A stretch of DNA of 45,909 bases, from contig JACVXU010000015.1 in assembly GCA_015661185.1 (NCBI GenBank), forward strand, positions 1 to 45,909. Reading direction: 5' to 3'. Source of the DNA: Bacteroidota bacterium. GTDB lineage: Bacteria; Bacteroidota; Ignavibacteria; UBA10030. The notes under the pieces are model-generated. The model made no database searches. It saw only the letters and a program-made list of their open reading frames with translations, and was not told the DNA's origin. This document shows positions 18,005 to 28,454 of the stretch, piece by piece. The translations under genes were made by a program, and so were the position numbers. Each line of letters opens with the position of its first letter. Within the stretch, counting starts at the first letter, position 1.

Positions 18005-19147
18005 TTACATGGTAATTCGAGCGCAGACATCATCGATGATATCTGCAGCGGCCCGGGGTCTAGAGAGAGACACAGTAGATTCCCGAAGGTCCCGAAGCAA
18101 GGTTGGATCCTCGATAACCCTCTTGAGCTTGAACTGCAGATTGTGGTAGTCCAAAGCCAACAATCCGGCCCCCCGTTCCAGGATTATGCTCGCATTGCGC
18201 GTTTCCTGCCCCGGGATCGGGTCCACGATGATCATCGGCAAGTGCTTCGCCATTGCCTCTGCAGAAGTCAGCCCGCCCGACTTGGAAACAAGGATGTTTG
18301 CCGCATCCATCAAGTCGTGGATGTTGCTGACGTAGCCGAAGATGCTCGCATGAATATTGTGCGGAAATCCTCTCTTTTCCAAGTCGATTCTGAGTCTTTC
18401 GTTTCTCCCGCACACCACAAGCAAGTTGAATGAATGCCGGCGAAATGACGCGAGAAGGTTGGATACTCTCTCGACGATTTCTTCGACTCGCCCGACTCCA
18501 AAGCCGCCGGAGAGAAGCAGTACGGTGAACCGCCCAGTCGGTAGTTCAAGTTTCTGACGGGCCACGCGTTTTTCCGTCGTTGAGGTGAATTCGGTACCGA
18601 CCGGTATCCCCGTGACAGAGATCTTTTCTGCGGGGACCCCTTTGGCGGACAACTGCCATGCCGACTCTTCCTGAAAGACGTAGTAATGGCTTATGATCTT
18701 GTCCACCCAGAGCTGATGAACGTCGAAATCCGTTGTCACTGCGAAAAAGGGGGCGCTGATGTCCTTTCGTCTGGCCCGTTCCGAGATGGAGATGTACGGA
18801 AGGAAATGGGTGCAGATGATCGCGTCCGGTTTCAGACGGGATAACTCCGTGAGGTATCGCTGGTAGTTGAAGTGATCAAAAACGCTGAGAAGACCCCTCT
18901 TCGAATATTGCTTGCGTTCTGCCTGGGAATACAGATACCCCCAAAGTTCGGGGAGATGATTGACCATCGAGAGGTACGACTGGCTGTAGAGACGTTTGAA
19001 GGCCTTCGATGTGAAATCGAGACAGTCATAGTGCTCTGCGCGGACACTGAACTCGGCGGACCGGGTAGCCTGCACTAGAGCCTCTGCGGCACGTGCATGT
19101 CCGGCTCCACCGGAAGTCGAAAGGATCAGTATGAAAGGCTTTTTCAT
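18005..19147 (-). CDS. MGDG-synthase-like (GT28) glycosyltransferase
   Basis: 380 residues from ATG 19147. The longer frame to 19306 would overlap the citrate synthase gene and adds unrelated sequence, so the start at MKKPFILILS is preferred. The N-terminal motif STSGGAGHARAAEAL is the hallmark of monogalactosyldiacylglycerol synthases and processive diacylglycerol glucosyltransferases (UgtP-like). The C-terminal GT28/GT-B half has LLLSGGFGVGRVEE, a LVVCGRNE strand and the nucleotide-sugar site SKSGGLTSAEAMA. It probably transfers a sugar from UDP-sugar to a lipid at the membrane face. The stop lies 32 bases upstream of the hydrolase and the start 44 bases after citrate synthase. Confidence 0.85.
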   Translation of the reverse strand: MKKPFILILSTSGGAGHARAAEALVQATRSAEFSVRAEHYDCLDFTSKAFKRLYSQSYLSMVNHLPELWGYLYSQAERKQYSKRGLLSVFDHFNYQRYLTELSRLKPDAIICTHFLPYISISERARRKDISAPFFAVTTDFDVHQLWVDKIISHYYVFQEESAWQLSAKGVPAEKISVTGIPVGTEFTSTTEKRVARQKLELPTGRFTVLLLSGGFGVGRVEEIVERVSNLLASFRRHSFNLLVVCGRNERLRIDLEKRGFPHNIHASIFGYVSNIHDLMDAANILVSKSGGLTSAEAMAKHLPMIIVDPIPGQETRNASIILERGAGLLALDYHNLQFKLKRVIEDPTLLRDLRESTVSLSRPRAAADIIDDVCARITM

Positions 19148-19191
19148 GAACGCAATTCTCTCAACAACTGCCAGGTGACGGGCACTCCATT

Positions 19192-20478
19192 TCACCTCTT
19201 GTCGATCTGTATCCACGTGCGGCCGCGTTGCCCAAGATAGACCTGGCGTGGCCTCGCGATCTTCTGTTCCGGGTCCAGAATGTGCTCCTGCCAGTGTGCT
19301 AACCACCCGGCCGTCCGCGGGATGGCAAACAGGACGGGAAAGAAGTCCATAGGGATACCCATCGCTTCGTAGATGAGTCCGGAGTAGAAGTCGACGTTTG
19401 GATAGAGTTTCCGTTTCACGAAGTAATCATCTTCAAGGGCGATACGCTCAAGCTCAAGGGCGAGGTCGAGTTTCTTGTTTTTCCCGGTGACCTCGAAGAC
19501 GTCATCGGCGAGTTTCTTGATAACTCTGGCACGGGGGTCGTAGTTCTTGTATACACGGTGGCCGAACCCCATCAACTTCATTTTTCCTTCCTTGACGTCT
19601 TTGATGACTGAGGGGACTCTGTCCATCGAGCCGATCTCATCCAGCATGCGGAGCACAGCTTCATTCGCACCGCCGTGGAGTGGCCCCCACAGGGCGGCTG
19701 CCGCGCCCGCCACCGAGGAGTACGGGTCAACATACGAGCTCCCAATGCTTCGCATCGTGTTCGTGCTGCAGTTCTGTTCGTGGTCGGCGTGGAGGATGTA
19801 GAGCACTGTCAGCGCGTGCTCGAGCGTTGGATGGATCGTGTACTTCGAATCCCCGATTTTGAACATCATGTTCAGAAAATTGCCCGCGTAGGTCAAATCG
19901 TTGCTCGGGTAGACATAGGGCAGCCCTTTGGAGTGGCGATACGCGAATGCCGCGATCGTTGGAACCTTTCCAATCAGGCGATGAATCTGCTTGCGTCGGG
20001 CGTCGGGATCCATGATCTCTTTTGCTTCGGGGTAAAACGTGGAGAGGGCTGAGATGGTGCTGATGAACATTCCCATCGGGTGGGCGTCGTATCGAAATCC
20101 CTCCATCAATTTCTTGATATTCTCGTGCACGAAGGTGTGCATCTTGACATTGGTGCGCCATTCCTCAAGCTGGTTTTCTTTTGGCAGATCTCCGTGGATC
20201 AGGAGGTAGGCGACCTCCAGGAACGATGTCGACTTTTCGGCCAGGCGCTCGATAGGGTATCCCCGGTATTCAAGAATTCCCTTGTCGCCATCGATAAATG
20301 TAATCCTACTCTTCACCGGGGCGGTGTTCATGAACGCCGGGTCATAGCTCATCATGCCAAAATCATCATCCTTGACCCTTATTTGCCGCAGATCGGAAGC
20401 TCTGATCGTATCATTCTCGATTGCGATATCATACTTCTTTCCAGTGCGATTATCGGTGACGCTTAACGTATCCGGCAT
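19192..20478 (-). CDS. Citrate synthase, copy 1
   Basis: 428 residues, type II citrate synthase length. Catalytic motifs are present: the first His in GPLHGGANE, the second in GFGHRVYKNYDPRA, the Asp in NVDFYSG, and the conserved FAIPRTAGWLAHW near the end. The enzyme condenses acetyl-CoA and oxaloacetate to citrate. AAGGA precedes ATG 20478. It leads the minus-strand operon with lipid and DNA-repair genes. By eye it is about two-thirds or more identical to the second copy at 39618-40907, including the shared N-terminus MPDTL and DLRQI(R/K)VKDDDFGMM. Which copy is the main TCA enzyme is not visible; a methylcitrate synthase role for one cannot be excluded. Confidence 0.95.
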   Translation of the reverse strand: MPDTLSVTDNRTGKKYDIAIENDTIRASDLRQIRVKDDDFGMMSYDPAFMNTAPVKSRITFIDGDKGILEYRGYPIERLAEKSTSFLEVAYLLIHGDLPKENQLEEWRTNVKMHTFVHENIKKLMEGFRYDAHPMGMFISTISALSTFYPEAKEIMDPDARRKQIHRLIGKVPTIAAFAYRHSKGLPYVYPSNDLTYAGNFLNMMFKIGDSKYTIHPTLEHALTVLYILHADHEQNCSTNTMRSIGSSYVDPYSSVAGAAAALWGPLHGGANEAVLRMLDEIGSMDRVPSVIKDVKEGKMKLMGFGHRVYKNYDPRARVIKKLADDVFEVTGKNKKLDLALELERIALEDDYFVKRKLYPNVDFYSGLIYEAMGIPMDFFPVLFAIPRTAGWLAHWQEHILDPEQKIARPRQVYLGQRGRTWIQIDKR

Positions 20479-20902
20479 CTGTTTGTCCTTATGAGTTTCA
20501 AGTGCGAGGATTTTGCTCAGCGAAGAAACGAAAAAAATGCCTCATCTTCCACCGCAAACTCACCGCCTCCGTCGGCCATTTAATGCCTGAGTTCACGCAC
20601 GATTATGCGCATCTCGCGCTATTGGCTACGCGGCGGGCTTGCTCCTTGAGCTTCATATTTCAATTCGGATGTCGTTTACTCCTCGGCAATCGGCCACTCC
20701 TTTGGTTGGTCGAAATCTCGAATTGCCAATGTTCTAATGATGTTGGACAATCGTCACTCATCACGGGCATTGTCATTTCCGACTACTGCTTTTTGATTTA
20801 TTCATTCTGCCAAAAAGATCCCGAGCCTTCTCGAAAGTGGGAATGCTTCTCTCCATTTTGGCGATTTTTGCCTATTCTTGGCTGTTCCGGGTATCTTGCT
20901 GG
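20479..20902. other. Intergenic region upstream of PFOR, no gene seen
   Basis: This gap between divergent citrate synthase and PFOR genes has no ORF with family resemblance. A frame from 20502 has an unnatural composition (Cys, Trp and Ser rich) and overlaps the promoter. A loose palindrome ttggtcgaaatctcgaattg lies near 20705-20724. The sigma-54-type promoter follows at 20903. Confidence 0.5.
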
Positions 20903-20920
20903 TTGGAATAGTTCTTGCGA
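20903..20920 (+). promoter_or_regulatory. Putative sigma-54 promoter of the PFOR gene
   Basis: ttggaatagttcttgcga contains GG (20905-20906), ten bases, then GC (20917-20918), the invariant -24/-12 spacing of sigma-54 promoters, with the common TTG context at both elements. A start of transcription near 20930 would give a leader of about 40 bases to ATG 20971. A near copy (16 of 18 bases) precedes the rubrerythrin lipoprotein gene. Confidence 0.6.
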
Positions 20921-20970
20921 GGATTGCAGCGATTGACCATTCATCCTCAAGAAGAAAGGCAAGAGTAACG

Positions 20971-23900
20971 ATGTCAGCTCAAGGTGCTAACACGACTATC
21001 AAGCGTACAATGGTAACAATTGATGGCAATGAAGCTGCCGCATATTCAGCGCACAAGTGCAGCGAAGTGATTGCCATCTATCCTATCACGCCATCCTCAA
21101 CAATGGGTGAATGGGCAGATGAATGGTCTGCTCAGGGCAGGAAGAACATCTGGGGGACAGTTCCCCTGGTTGTCGAGATGCAAAGTGAAGGCGGAGCAGC
21201 TGGCGCCGTTCACGGAGCCCTTCAGACCGGTGCTCTCTCGACGACTTTTACGGCGTCTCAAGGCCTTTTGCTCATGATCCCTAACATGTTCAAGATAGCA
21301 GGCGAGCTCACGTCGACCGTATTCCATGTTTCGGCGAGGACGGTCGCGACCCACGCTCTCTCAATTTTCGGCGATCACAGCGATGTTATGGCCGTGCGCT
21401 CAACCGGTTGGGGAATGCTGGCATCGAACTCAGTCCAGGAGATCCACGATTTTGCGCTCATCGCTCAAGCCGCATCGCTTGAAGCGCGTGTCCCCTTTGT
21501 TCATTTCTTCGATGGCTTCCGCTCATCAGCGGAGGTGATGAAGATGGAACAACTGGCAGATGAAGACATTCGGCAGATGATCGACGATGAACTTGTGTTC
21601 AAGCACCGAGGACGGGCGCTCAATCCGGAGAAACCGGTTCTGCGCGGGACCGCACAAAATCCCGACGTATTCTTCCAGGCCCGCGAAGCGTGCAATCCGT
21701 ACTATCTCGCCTGCCCAGATATCGTCCAGAAGGCGATGGACAAGTTCGCGAAGATCGTCGGCCGTCAGTACAAACTCTATCAATACTACGGCGCTCAGGA
21801 TGCAGATCGGGTTATTGTCGTGATGGGCTCAGGTGCGGAGACGGCGCACGAAACAGTGGACTACTTGATGAACCGGGGAGAAAAAGTCGGATTGCTGAAG
21901 GTCCATCTCTTCAGGCCTTTTGCAATTGAGCATTTTGTCAACGCATTTCCAGCCACAGTGAAGCAGATCACCGTCCTCGACCGGACGAAAGAGCCGGGAG
22001 CACCCGGGGATCCCCTCTATATGGATGTCATCACGGCATTGAGCGAGGCGTTGTCAGAAGGCAAGGCTCCGTTCAAATCCTTCCCGAAAGTCACGGGGGG
22101 ACGATTCGGACTCTCGTCAAAAGAATTCACGCCGACGATGGTCATGGCTGTGTACGACGAAATGAAGAAAGAGCGCCCCAAAAACCATTTTACGATTGGA
22201 ATCAACGATGATGTAACGATGACAAGTCTGGCGTATGATCCGACATTCGGGATTGAGCCGGCCGATGTCGTTCGAGCATTGTTTTTCGGACTCGGAGCCG
22301 ACGGGACGGTTGGTGCAAACAAGAATTCCATAAAGATCATCGGAGAAGACACGGAGAACTACGCGCAAGGCTACTTTGTGTACGACTCGAAGAAATCCGG
22401 CTCAACGACGATCTCTCACCTCAGGTTCGGCCCGCGCCCGATTCATTCCTGCTACCTGATTACTCAGGCGAACTTCGTCGCATGCCACCAATGGTTCTTC
22501 CTCGAGAAATTCGATGTCCTTCAGAATGCCGAAAAAGGGGGCACGTTCCTCCTGAACAGTATCTACGGACCGGACGAGGTATGGGACAAGCTGCCACGAC
22601 ACATCCAGGAAGAAATCATCAAGAAGCAGCTGAAGTTCTACGTGATCGATGGCTACAAAGTCGCCGCTCAGACGGGTATGGGAGGGCGCGTTAACACGAT
22701 CATGCAAACCTGCTTTTTCGCGATTTCCGGTGTCCTGCCGAAAGAGCAAGCGATCCTGGCAATCAAGAATTCGATCAAGAAGACGTATGGCAGGAAGGGC
22801 GAAGCCGTTGTAGAGAAGAATTTTGCCGCTGTTGATGCGACACTGGCCAATCTCTTTCAGGTGACGATCCCAGCAAAGGCCACGAGCACACTCGAGATGC
22901 CTCCCGTGGTTTCAGTCGCGGCCCCCGATTTTGTGAAGAGTGTGACAGCGATGATCATTGCCGGGAAGGGAGACGAGCTTTCAGTTGGGCAAATGCCGCA
23001 AGATGGTACATTCCCGGTCGGAACTGCACAATGGGAAAAGCGGAATATCGCACTGGAAATCCCGGTTTGGGAATCGGAGATATGCATCCAGTGCAACAAG
23101 TGCGTCCTCGTCTGTCCGCATGCCACTATTCGTGTGAAGATCTATGATCCGGCGGAACTCAGGAATGCTCCTCCGACGTTCAAGTCGATGGACTACAAGG
23201 GGACGGAATACAAGGGGATGAAATACTCCCTCCAGGTTGGTCCGGAGGATTGCACCGGTTGCTCGCTTTGTGTGGAAGTCTGCCCGGCTAAGAGCAAGTC
23301 TCAGGTGAAAGTCAAGGCGATAAACATGAAGCCGCAGCCGCCGATTCGTGAGCAGGAGCGATCAAACTACGAATTCTTCCTGGGTCTCCCTGAGATCGAT
23401 CGACGGACAGTAAAGACCGACACGGTAAAGGGATCACAATTGCTCCAGCCGCTCTTTGAGTATTCGGGCGCGTGTTCAGGGTGTGGTGAGACACCATACG
23501 TGAAGCTGGTCAGCCAGCTGTTCGGGGATCGCACAGTCATAGCGAACGCGACGGGTTGCTCATCCATCTATGGTGGGAACCTTCCGACGACTCCGTGGGC
23601 AACGAATCTTGATGGCCGCGGACCTGCGTGGTCGAACTCTTTGTTCGAAGACAATGCGGAATTCGGACTCGGCATGCGCTTGACGATCGATAAACTGACT
23701 GAAATGGCATGGGAGCTGGTTGCCAGGCTGGCTAGCGAGATCGGGACGGATCTGGCGAGTGCAATCCTTGGCGCCAACCAGTCGGATGAGGCAGGTATCC
23801 ACGAACAACGTGAACGCGTGGTCATTCTGAAACAGAAGCTTCAAAGCAGCAAGACACCAGAATCAAAGAACCTCCTCCACATTGCCGACAATCTCGTGAA

Positions 23901-24582
23901 ACGCAGCGTGTGGATCATGGGCGGCGACGGATGGGCCTACGATATTGGCTACGGCGGACTGGATCACGTGCTCGCTTCGGGGAGAAATGTGAACATTCTC
24001 GTTCTGGACACTGAAGTCTATTCCAACACCGGTGGACAGATGTCGAAGGCAACATTCCGGTCGGCGATAGCAAAATTTGCCGCTGCCGGCAAGCCGAATC
24101 AAAAGAAAGACCTCGCGTTGATGGCGTTGACATATGGGAATGTCTACGTCGCGAAAATTGCCATGGGTGCAAACGATGCACAAACGGTTCGCGCAATTCT
24201 CGAAGCAGAGGCGTACGATGGTCCGTCGATCATCATCGCGTATAGTCATTGTATTGCGCATGGCATTGACATGGCAAAAGGCATGACAAACCAGAAGCTG
24301 GCGGTCGAAACTGGATACTTCCCGCTCTTCCGCTATAATCCGATGTGGGCGAAGGAAGGCAAGAACCCGATGAAACTGGATTCGAAGGCGCCAAAACAGC
24401 CGTTGATAGACTTCACGTCGCTTGAGACGAGATTCAATATGCTTGAGAAGATCTATCCCGAGCGCGCCCGTGAGCTGATGGCGCTGGCAGCCGGAGATAT
24501 CAAGAGCCGATGGGCGATGTACGAACAACTCGCAGGCGGTGATGGAGAAAAGGCGAAGCCAGAGGCTCTTCCGAAGCCATGA
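20971..24582 (+). CDS. nifJ: Pyruvate:ferredoxin (flavodoxin) oxidoreductase
   Basis: 1,203 residues, single-chain PFOR size. It reversibly converts pyruvate and CoA to acetyl-CoA and CO2 with reduced ferredoxin. Domains in order: the pyruvate-binding alpha domain (YPITPSSTMGEWAD), the gamma domain, a 2x4Fe-4S ferredoxin domain (C705, C708, C711, C715 and C761, C764, C767, C771), the proximal cluster motif CSGCGETPY, then the TPP domain with GCSSIYGGNLPTTPW, GDGWAYDIGYGG (about 985) and NTGGQMSK (about 1019). ATG 20971 is preferred over the in-frame ATG at 20878 because similarity begins there, AGAAAGG lies upstream, and the putative promoter lies between them. The DHOD-like gene follows closely, a pairing often seen with nifJ. 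Confidence 0.96.
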   Translation: MSAQGANTTIKRTMVTIDGNEAAAYSAHKCSEVIAIYPITPSSTMGEWADEWSAQGRKNIWGTVPLVVEMQSEGGAAGAVHGALQTGALSTTFTASQGLLLMIPNMFKIAGELTSTVFHVSARTVATHALSIFGDHSDVMAVRSTGWGMLASNSVQEIHDFALIAQAASLEARVPFVHFFDGFRSSAEVMKMEQLADEDIRQMIDDELVFKHRGRALNPEKPVLRGTAQNPDVFFQAREACNPYYLACPDIVQKAMDKFAKIVGRQYKLYQYYGAQDADRVIVVMGSGAETAHETVDYLMNRGEKVGLLKVHLFRPFAIEHFVNAFPATVKQITVLDRTKEPGAPGDPLYMDVITALSEALSEGKAPFKSFPKVTGGRFGLSSKEFTPTMVMAVYDEMKKERPKNHFTIGINDDVTMTSLAYDPTFGIEPADVVRALFFGLGADGTVGANKNSIKIIGEDTENYAQGYFVYDSKKSGSTTISHLRFGPRPIHSCYLITQANFVACHQWFFLEKFDVLQNAEKGGTFLLNSIYGPDEVWDKLPRHIQEEIIKKQLKFYVIDGYKVAAQTGMGGRVNTIMQTCFFAISGVLPKEQAILAIKNSIKKTYGRKGEAVVEKNFAAVDATLANLFQVTIPAKATSTLEMPPVVSVAAPDFVKSVTAMIIAGKGDELSVGQMPQDGTFPVGTAQWEKRNIALEIPVWESEICIQCNKCVLVCPHATIRVKIYDPAELRNAPPTFKSMDYKGTEYKGMKYSLQVGPEDCTGCSLCVEVCPAKSKSQVKVKAINMKPQPPIREQERSNYEFFLGLPEIDRRTVKTDTVKGSQLLQPLFEYSGACSGCGETPYVKLVSQLFGDRTVIANATGCSSIYGGNLPTTPWATNLDGRGPAWSNSLFEDNAEFGLGMRLTIDKLTEMAWELVARLASEIGTDLASAILGANQSDEAGIHEQRERVVILKQKLQSSKTPESKNLLHIADNLVKRSVWIMGGDGWAYDIGYGGLDHVLASGRNVNILVLDTEVYSNTGGQMSKATFRSAIAKFAAAGKPNQKKDLALMALTYGNVYVAKIAMGANDAQTVRAILEAEAYDGPSIIIAYSHCIAHGIDMAKGMTNQKLAVETGYFPLFRYNPMWAKEGKNPMKLDSKAPKQPLIDFTSLETRFNMLEKIYPERARELMALAAGDIKSRWAMYEQLAGGDGEKAKPEALPKP

Positions 24583-24653
24583 GGGGAACCGGATCAACTG
24601 ATGAGAACAGAACTCAACACCCCACCTAGAAATTGAACGAAGGACACGGTATC

Positions 24654-25643
24654 ATGGATCTAAAAACCACGTATCTTGGCTTGAAGCTCAAGAATCCTCT
24701 TGTTCCGTCGGCGAGTCCCCTTTCCCGCACACTGGATAGCATGAAGCGCCTCGAGGATGCCGGAGCGGCAGCGATCGTCATGTATTCGCTTTTTGAAGAG
24801 CAGATTGAACACGAGGCTGCAGAGCTGGAGCACTACCTCGCATACGGTTCCCGGGCTCACGCTGAGGCTCTCGACTATTTCCCTAGGCCTGAGGAATACA
24901 ACCTTGGACCAGAGCAATACGTCGAGCTGCTTCAGAAAGCCAAGGGATCGCTCGGCATCCCATTGATCGGCAGCCTCAATGGTATCTCGACCGGCGGCTG
25001 GATCGACTACGCCAAAAAGCTGGAACAAGCCGGTGCTGATGCAATCGAATTGAATATCTATTATATTCCCACCGACCCGGCGTTGGCGAGCCAGGAAGTG
25101 GAAGAACGCTACATCAATGTTCTACATGCGGTGAAGCGTGCGGTTCGAATTCCCGTTGCAGTAAAACTCAGCCCCTACTTCAGCTCGCTCGCGAATGTTG
25201 CGGCCCGCCTGGATCGTGCCGGCGCAAACGGCCTGGTGCTGTTCAATCGCTTCTATCAGCCTGATTTCGATCTCGACGCGTTGGAAGTTGTGCCGAACAT
25301 TGTGCTCAGCACGTCCGACGCGATGCGCTTGCCCCTGCGCTGGGTCGCAATCCTGCACGGCGTGGTGAAAACCAGTCTGGCTGGAACGGGCGGCATCCAC
25401 ACGGCTGAAGATGTGATCAAGATGGTCATGGCAGGAGCTGACGTTGCAATGATGTGCTCGGCACTTCTCAAGCATGGTCCGAGACATCTCACGACAGTGC
25501 TGGCGGATCTCAACAAATGGATGGTTGAGCATGAGTATCTCTCCATCGAGCAGATGAAGGGGAGCATGAGCCAGGCCTCGGTTGCCGATCCTGCCGCGTT
25601 CGAACGGGCGAACTACATGAAGGCGCTCAACAGGTACAAGTAG
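24654..25643 (+). CDS. Dihydroorotate-dehydrogenase-like flavoprotein
   Basis: 329 residues forming an FMN-binding TIM barrel like class 1 dihydroorotate dehydrogenase: [17 protein letters not shown] near the start, [30 protein letters not shown], and the phosphate-binding end ([29 protein letters not shown] in two parts). AAGGA lies nine bases before ATG 24654; a TTG at 24633 is less likely. True PyrD proteins carry a catalytic Cys or Ser in a conserved loop that I cannot place confidently here. This subfamily is commonly found beside nifJ and its reaction is not established. It is better called DHOD-like than a pyrimidine-pathway enzyme. It lies 71 bases after PFOR. Confidence 0.85.
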   Translation: MDLKTTYLGLKLKNPLVPSASPLSRTLDSMKRLEDAGAAAIVMYSLFEEQIEHEAAELEHYLAYGSRAHAEALDYFPRPEEYNLGPEQYVELLQKAKGSLGIPLIGSLNGISTGGWIDYAKKLEQAGADAIELNIYYIPTDPALASQEVEERYINVLHAVKRAVRIPVAVKLSPYFSSLANVAARLDRAGANGLVLFNRFYQPDFDLDALEVVPNIVLSTSDAMRLPLRWVAILHGVVKTSLAGTGGIHTAEDVIKMVMAGADVAMMCSALLKHGPRHLTTVLADLNKWMVEHEYLSIEQMKGSMSQASVADPAAFERANYMKALNRYK

Positions 25644-25687
25644 ATCCCGATGCATCCCCACTTCGTTCTTTCCAGTTGAGGTTTCCA

Positions 25688-26065
25688 GTGGCGCGTAAGT
25701 CGAAAAGGCAATCTGATTCCTCGACGCTCAGGAAGTTGAAAACAGCGCTTACGGAGATTTCCTTCACCCCCCCGGCGCTGTCTTTCGCTGAAGGGGAGGC
25801 GTTCGTCTGTTCCGTGTGTCAACTGCCGGTTAAGCTCTGCAACGCCGATCCGGAAATGCAGTGTGCAAGCAAGCTGCTTGACGGGACGCAGCTTCAGCTG
25901 TTGCGTCGCTCGGGGAAAGGGAGATCTGTCGCCTGTCTCCGCTGCAGCGGCCCCATTCCCAAAAAATCCCTCGAAAAGAATCCTCTTACAGAACTCTGTC
26001 CCAGCTGTCAACGATCTTCATCAAAATCGAAGCCGTCCAAGCGTTCGAAAGGAGCCTCCTCATGA
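25688..26065 (+). CDS. Small DksA/TraR-type zinc-finger protein
   Basis: About 125 residues from GTG 25688 (TTGAGG lies upstream; a TTG at 25676 is the alternative). Residues 83-108 read C83LRC86[12 protein letters not shown] ... C104PSC107Q, which closely follows the four-Cys finger of DksA/TraR (CxxCGxxIPxxRL...CxxCQ). A second Cys group lies before it (C41, C44, C51, C59). Both ends are strongly basic. The long coiled-coil of true DksA, which inserts into RNA polymerase, is missing. Its stop overlaps the malic enzyme start (ATGA), indicating translational coupling. A nucleic-acid or polymerase-binding regulator is possible; function is not known. Confidence 0.65.
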   Translation: MARKSKRQSDSSTLRKLKTALTEISFTPPALSFAEGEAFVCSVCQLPVKLCNADPEMQCASKLLDGTQLQLLRRSGKGRSVACLRCSGPIPKKSLEKNPLTELCPSCQRSSSKSKPSKRSKGASS

Positions 26066-28350
26066 TCAGGAAACAAGAAGCGCTAGACTACCATTCCCAT
26101 GGCAGAAGGGGAAAGATAGAGGTGATCTCCTCGAAGCCCTGCCAGACTCAGCGCGATCTCTCGCTCGCCTATACTCCGGGAGTTGCTGAGCCTTGCCTTG
26201 ATATCCACGATAATCCTGATGATGCGTACCTCTACACGGCCAAGGGAAATCTCGTAGCCGGTGACATTGGTGCTCTTGCAGGCAAACCTGTCATGGAAGG
26301 CAAAGGCGTCTTGTTCAAAAGGTTTGCTGACATCGATGTATTTGACATCGAGCTGAACTCGCACAATTCTGACGATATTATCAAAACCGTCCAAATGCTT
26401 GAGCCGACGTTCGGCGGAATCAACCTTGAAGACATCAAAGCGCCGGAGTGCTTCTATATCGAAGAAGAGCTCAAGAAAACCATGAACATCCCGGTGTTCC
26501 ATGACGATCAGCACGGTACAGCGATCATCAGTGGCGCTGCACTCGTGAATGCGCTGGAAATTGTCGGGAAAAAGATTGAAAACATAAAAGTCGTTTTCAG
26601 CGGAGCCGGTGCAGCGGGTATCGCTTGCGCGAAGCTGTACGAAAAACTCGGTGTGCGGCGGGAGAATGTGCTCCTCGTCGATACGAAGGGAGTCTGCTAC
26701 AAGGGGCGGAAAGAAGGGATGAATCCCTATAAGGAGTATTTCGCAGTTAATACAGAGGCACGGAGTCTGGCAGATGCAATGAAAGGCGCAGATGTGTTCT
26801 GCGGTGTTTCGGTCAAGGGGATTTTGTCGAAAGAGATGGTTCGGTCTATGGCAGACAAGCCGATCGTGTTTGCGATGGCAAACCCCGATCCGGAGATCAC
26901 GTACGAAGATGCAACGTCTGCGCGTGATGACATCATCATGGCGACTGGACGGTCGGATTACCCGAACCAGGTCAACAACGTGCTCGGATTTCCCTTCATT
27001 TTCCGCGGTACGCTGGATGTCCGTGCAAAAATGATCAACGACGAAATGAAGATAGCTGCTTCCCATGCATTGGCGAAGTTGGCCAAACAGGAAGTGCCTG
27101 ATTCCGTCATCCGCGCCTATGGCGGCAAGAGGATAGAATTCGGAAAAGAGTACATTATTCCGAAGCCATTCGACCCGCGCGTGCTGATATGGGAAGCCAC
27201 GGCGGTCGCCAAGGCAGCCATGGAAACCGGAGTTGCCCGTATGCCAATTAAGGACTTCGAGCAGTACCGTGATTCACTCGAGGCCAGACTGGGCAAGTCA
27301 CGTGAAATCATGCGGTTCTTTATCCACAAGGCCCAAACCGAGCCGAAGCGCATCGTGTTCCCCGAAGGAGAAGAAGAGAAGATACTTCGCGCCGCGCAGC
27401 AGATCCTGGATGAAGGGGTCGCAAAACCAATCCTCCTCGGAAGCCGCACGCTCATCAGACAGCGAACCGCTGACCTCGGACTCGATCTCACAGGAGCCGA
27501 GATCATCAATCCCGGCAAGTCACCTCGATTCGATGAATATGTTACCGCGTTCTATGCGAGTCGTCAGCGTAAAGGCTTGACGCGTGTTGATGCAGAGCAC
27601 CAGATGAAGACACACAATGTGTTCGGCATGATGATGGTGGAAATGGATGATGCTGATGGACTGATCTCCGGCCTGACGCAACATTATCCAGAGACAGTTC
27701 GCCCCGCGTTGCAGATTATCGGAAAGAAGGAGGGGGTGCGGGTCATCGCCGGTCTCTACATGATGGTTTTCAAGAATCAGACTATCTTCATTGCGGATGC
27801 GACAGTTAACATCGAGCCGACTTCCGAGGACCTTGCCGAGATTGCACTTTTGGCGGCAGACAAAGTCCGGCAAATGGACATGGAGCCGCGCGTTGCGATG
27901 CTCTCGTTTGGCAACTTTGGTGGCGCAAAACACCCGCTGGCAAACAAGGTTCGGCTTGCGACCGAGATCGTGAAACGTCGCGCCCCAGACCTGATGGTCG
28001 ACGGTGAGATGCAGGCAGACACAGCCGTCTCACCCGAGCTCATATCCGAGGTGTACCCGTTCACGTCACTCAAAGGAGCGGCGAACGTCTTGATTTGCCC
28101 TGACTTGACATCCGCAAATATTGCTTATAAACTTCTCGCGCGGCTTGGTGGTGCAGTTGCCATCGGACCGATCCTGATGGGAATGCGGAAACCTGTGTAC
28201 CTGCTAATCCCGGGATCGGACGTTTCTGATATCGTCAATATTACCGCCATGGCCGTTTTCGAGTCTCAACAGCAAAGCAAGTCGGGCCCGAAGGGCGGAA
28301 AGGTCTTGGAGCGCTTCAAGGCCTCGATGCAGGGATCAGAGGCGAAATAG
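26062..28350 (+). CDS. maeB: NADP-dependent malic enzyme fused to phosphotransacetylase domain
   Basis: 762 residues, the size of MaeB-type hybrid malic enzymes. The malic domain has [24 protein letters not shown], the metal/substrate segment HDDQHGTAI and the dinucleotide motif [14 protein letters not shown] (about 173-186). From about 425 the phosphotransacetylase-like domain begins ([17 protein letters not shown]; later [19 protein letters not shown]). The N-terminal part decarboxylates malate to pyruvate; in known hybrids the PTA part senses acetyl-CoA rather than acting as an efficient transferase. AAAGGAG precedes ATG 26062, which overlaps the previous stop by four bases. With PFOR upstream it links C4 acids, pyruvate and acetyl-CoA. 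Confidence 0.95.
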   Translation: MIRKQEALDYHSHGRRGKIEVISSKPCQTQRDLSLAYTPGVAEPCLDIHDNPDDAYLYTAKGNLVAGDIGALAGKPVMEGKGVLFKRFADIDVFDIELNSHNSDDIIKTVQMLEPTFGGINLEDIKAPECFYIEEELKKTMNIPVFHDDQHGTAIISGAALVNALEIVGKKIENIKVVFSGAGAAGIACAKLYEKLGVRRENVLLVDTKGVCYKGRKEGMNPYKEYFAVNTEARSLADAMKGADVFCGVSVKGILSKEMVRSMADKPIVFAMANPDPEITYEDATSARDDIIMATGRSDYPNQVNNVLGFPFIFRGTLDVRAKMINDEMKIAASHALAKLAKQEVPDSVIRAYGGKRIEFGKEYIIPKPFDPRVLIWEATAVAKAAMETGVARMPIKDFEQYRDSLEARLGKSREIMRFFIHKAQTEPKRIVFPEGEEEKILRAAQQILDEGVAKPILLGSRTLIRQRTADLGLDLTGAEIINPGKSPRFDEYVTAFYASRQRKGLTRVDAEHQMKTHNVFGMMMVEMDDADGLISGLTQHYPETVRPALQIIGKKEGVRVIAGLYMMVFKNQTIFIADATVNIEPTSEDLAEIALLAADKVRQMDMEPRVAMLSFGNFGGAKHPLANKVRLATEIVKRRAPDLMVDGEMQADTAVSPELISEVYPFTSLKGAANVLICPDLTSANIAYKLLARLGGAVAIGPILMGMRKPVYLLIPGSDVSDIVNITAMAVFESQQQSKSGPKGGKVLERFKASMQGSEAK

Positions 28351-28454
28351 TCGCTGGCCCTCAGTCGAGAGCCTTCAATCATCAATCCTAAGGAATTGGA
28401 GAGTTCTCAATCTTCGGAATCGAGAATGTGGGGTTCACTGTTTTCCTTATATGG

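Noticed and set aside
19148-19306. N-terminal extension of the MGDG-synthase-like protein
   Set aside because: It would overlap citrate synthase by more than 100 bases and precedes the conserved start MKKPFILILSTSGG.
20502-20936. 144-codon ORF upstream of PFOR
   Set aside because: Composition is unlike a real protein (many Cys, Trp, Ser) and it covers the putative sigma-54 promoter.
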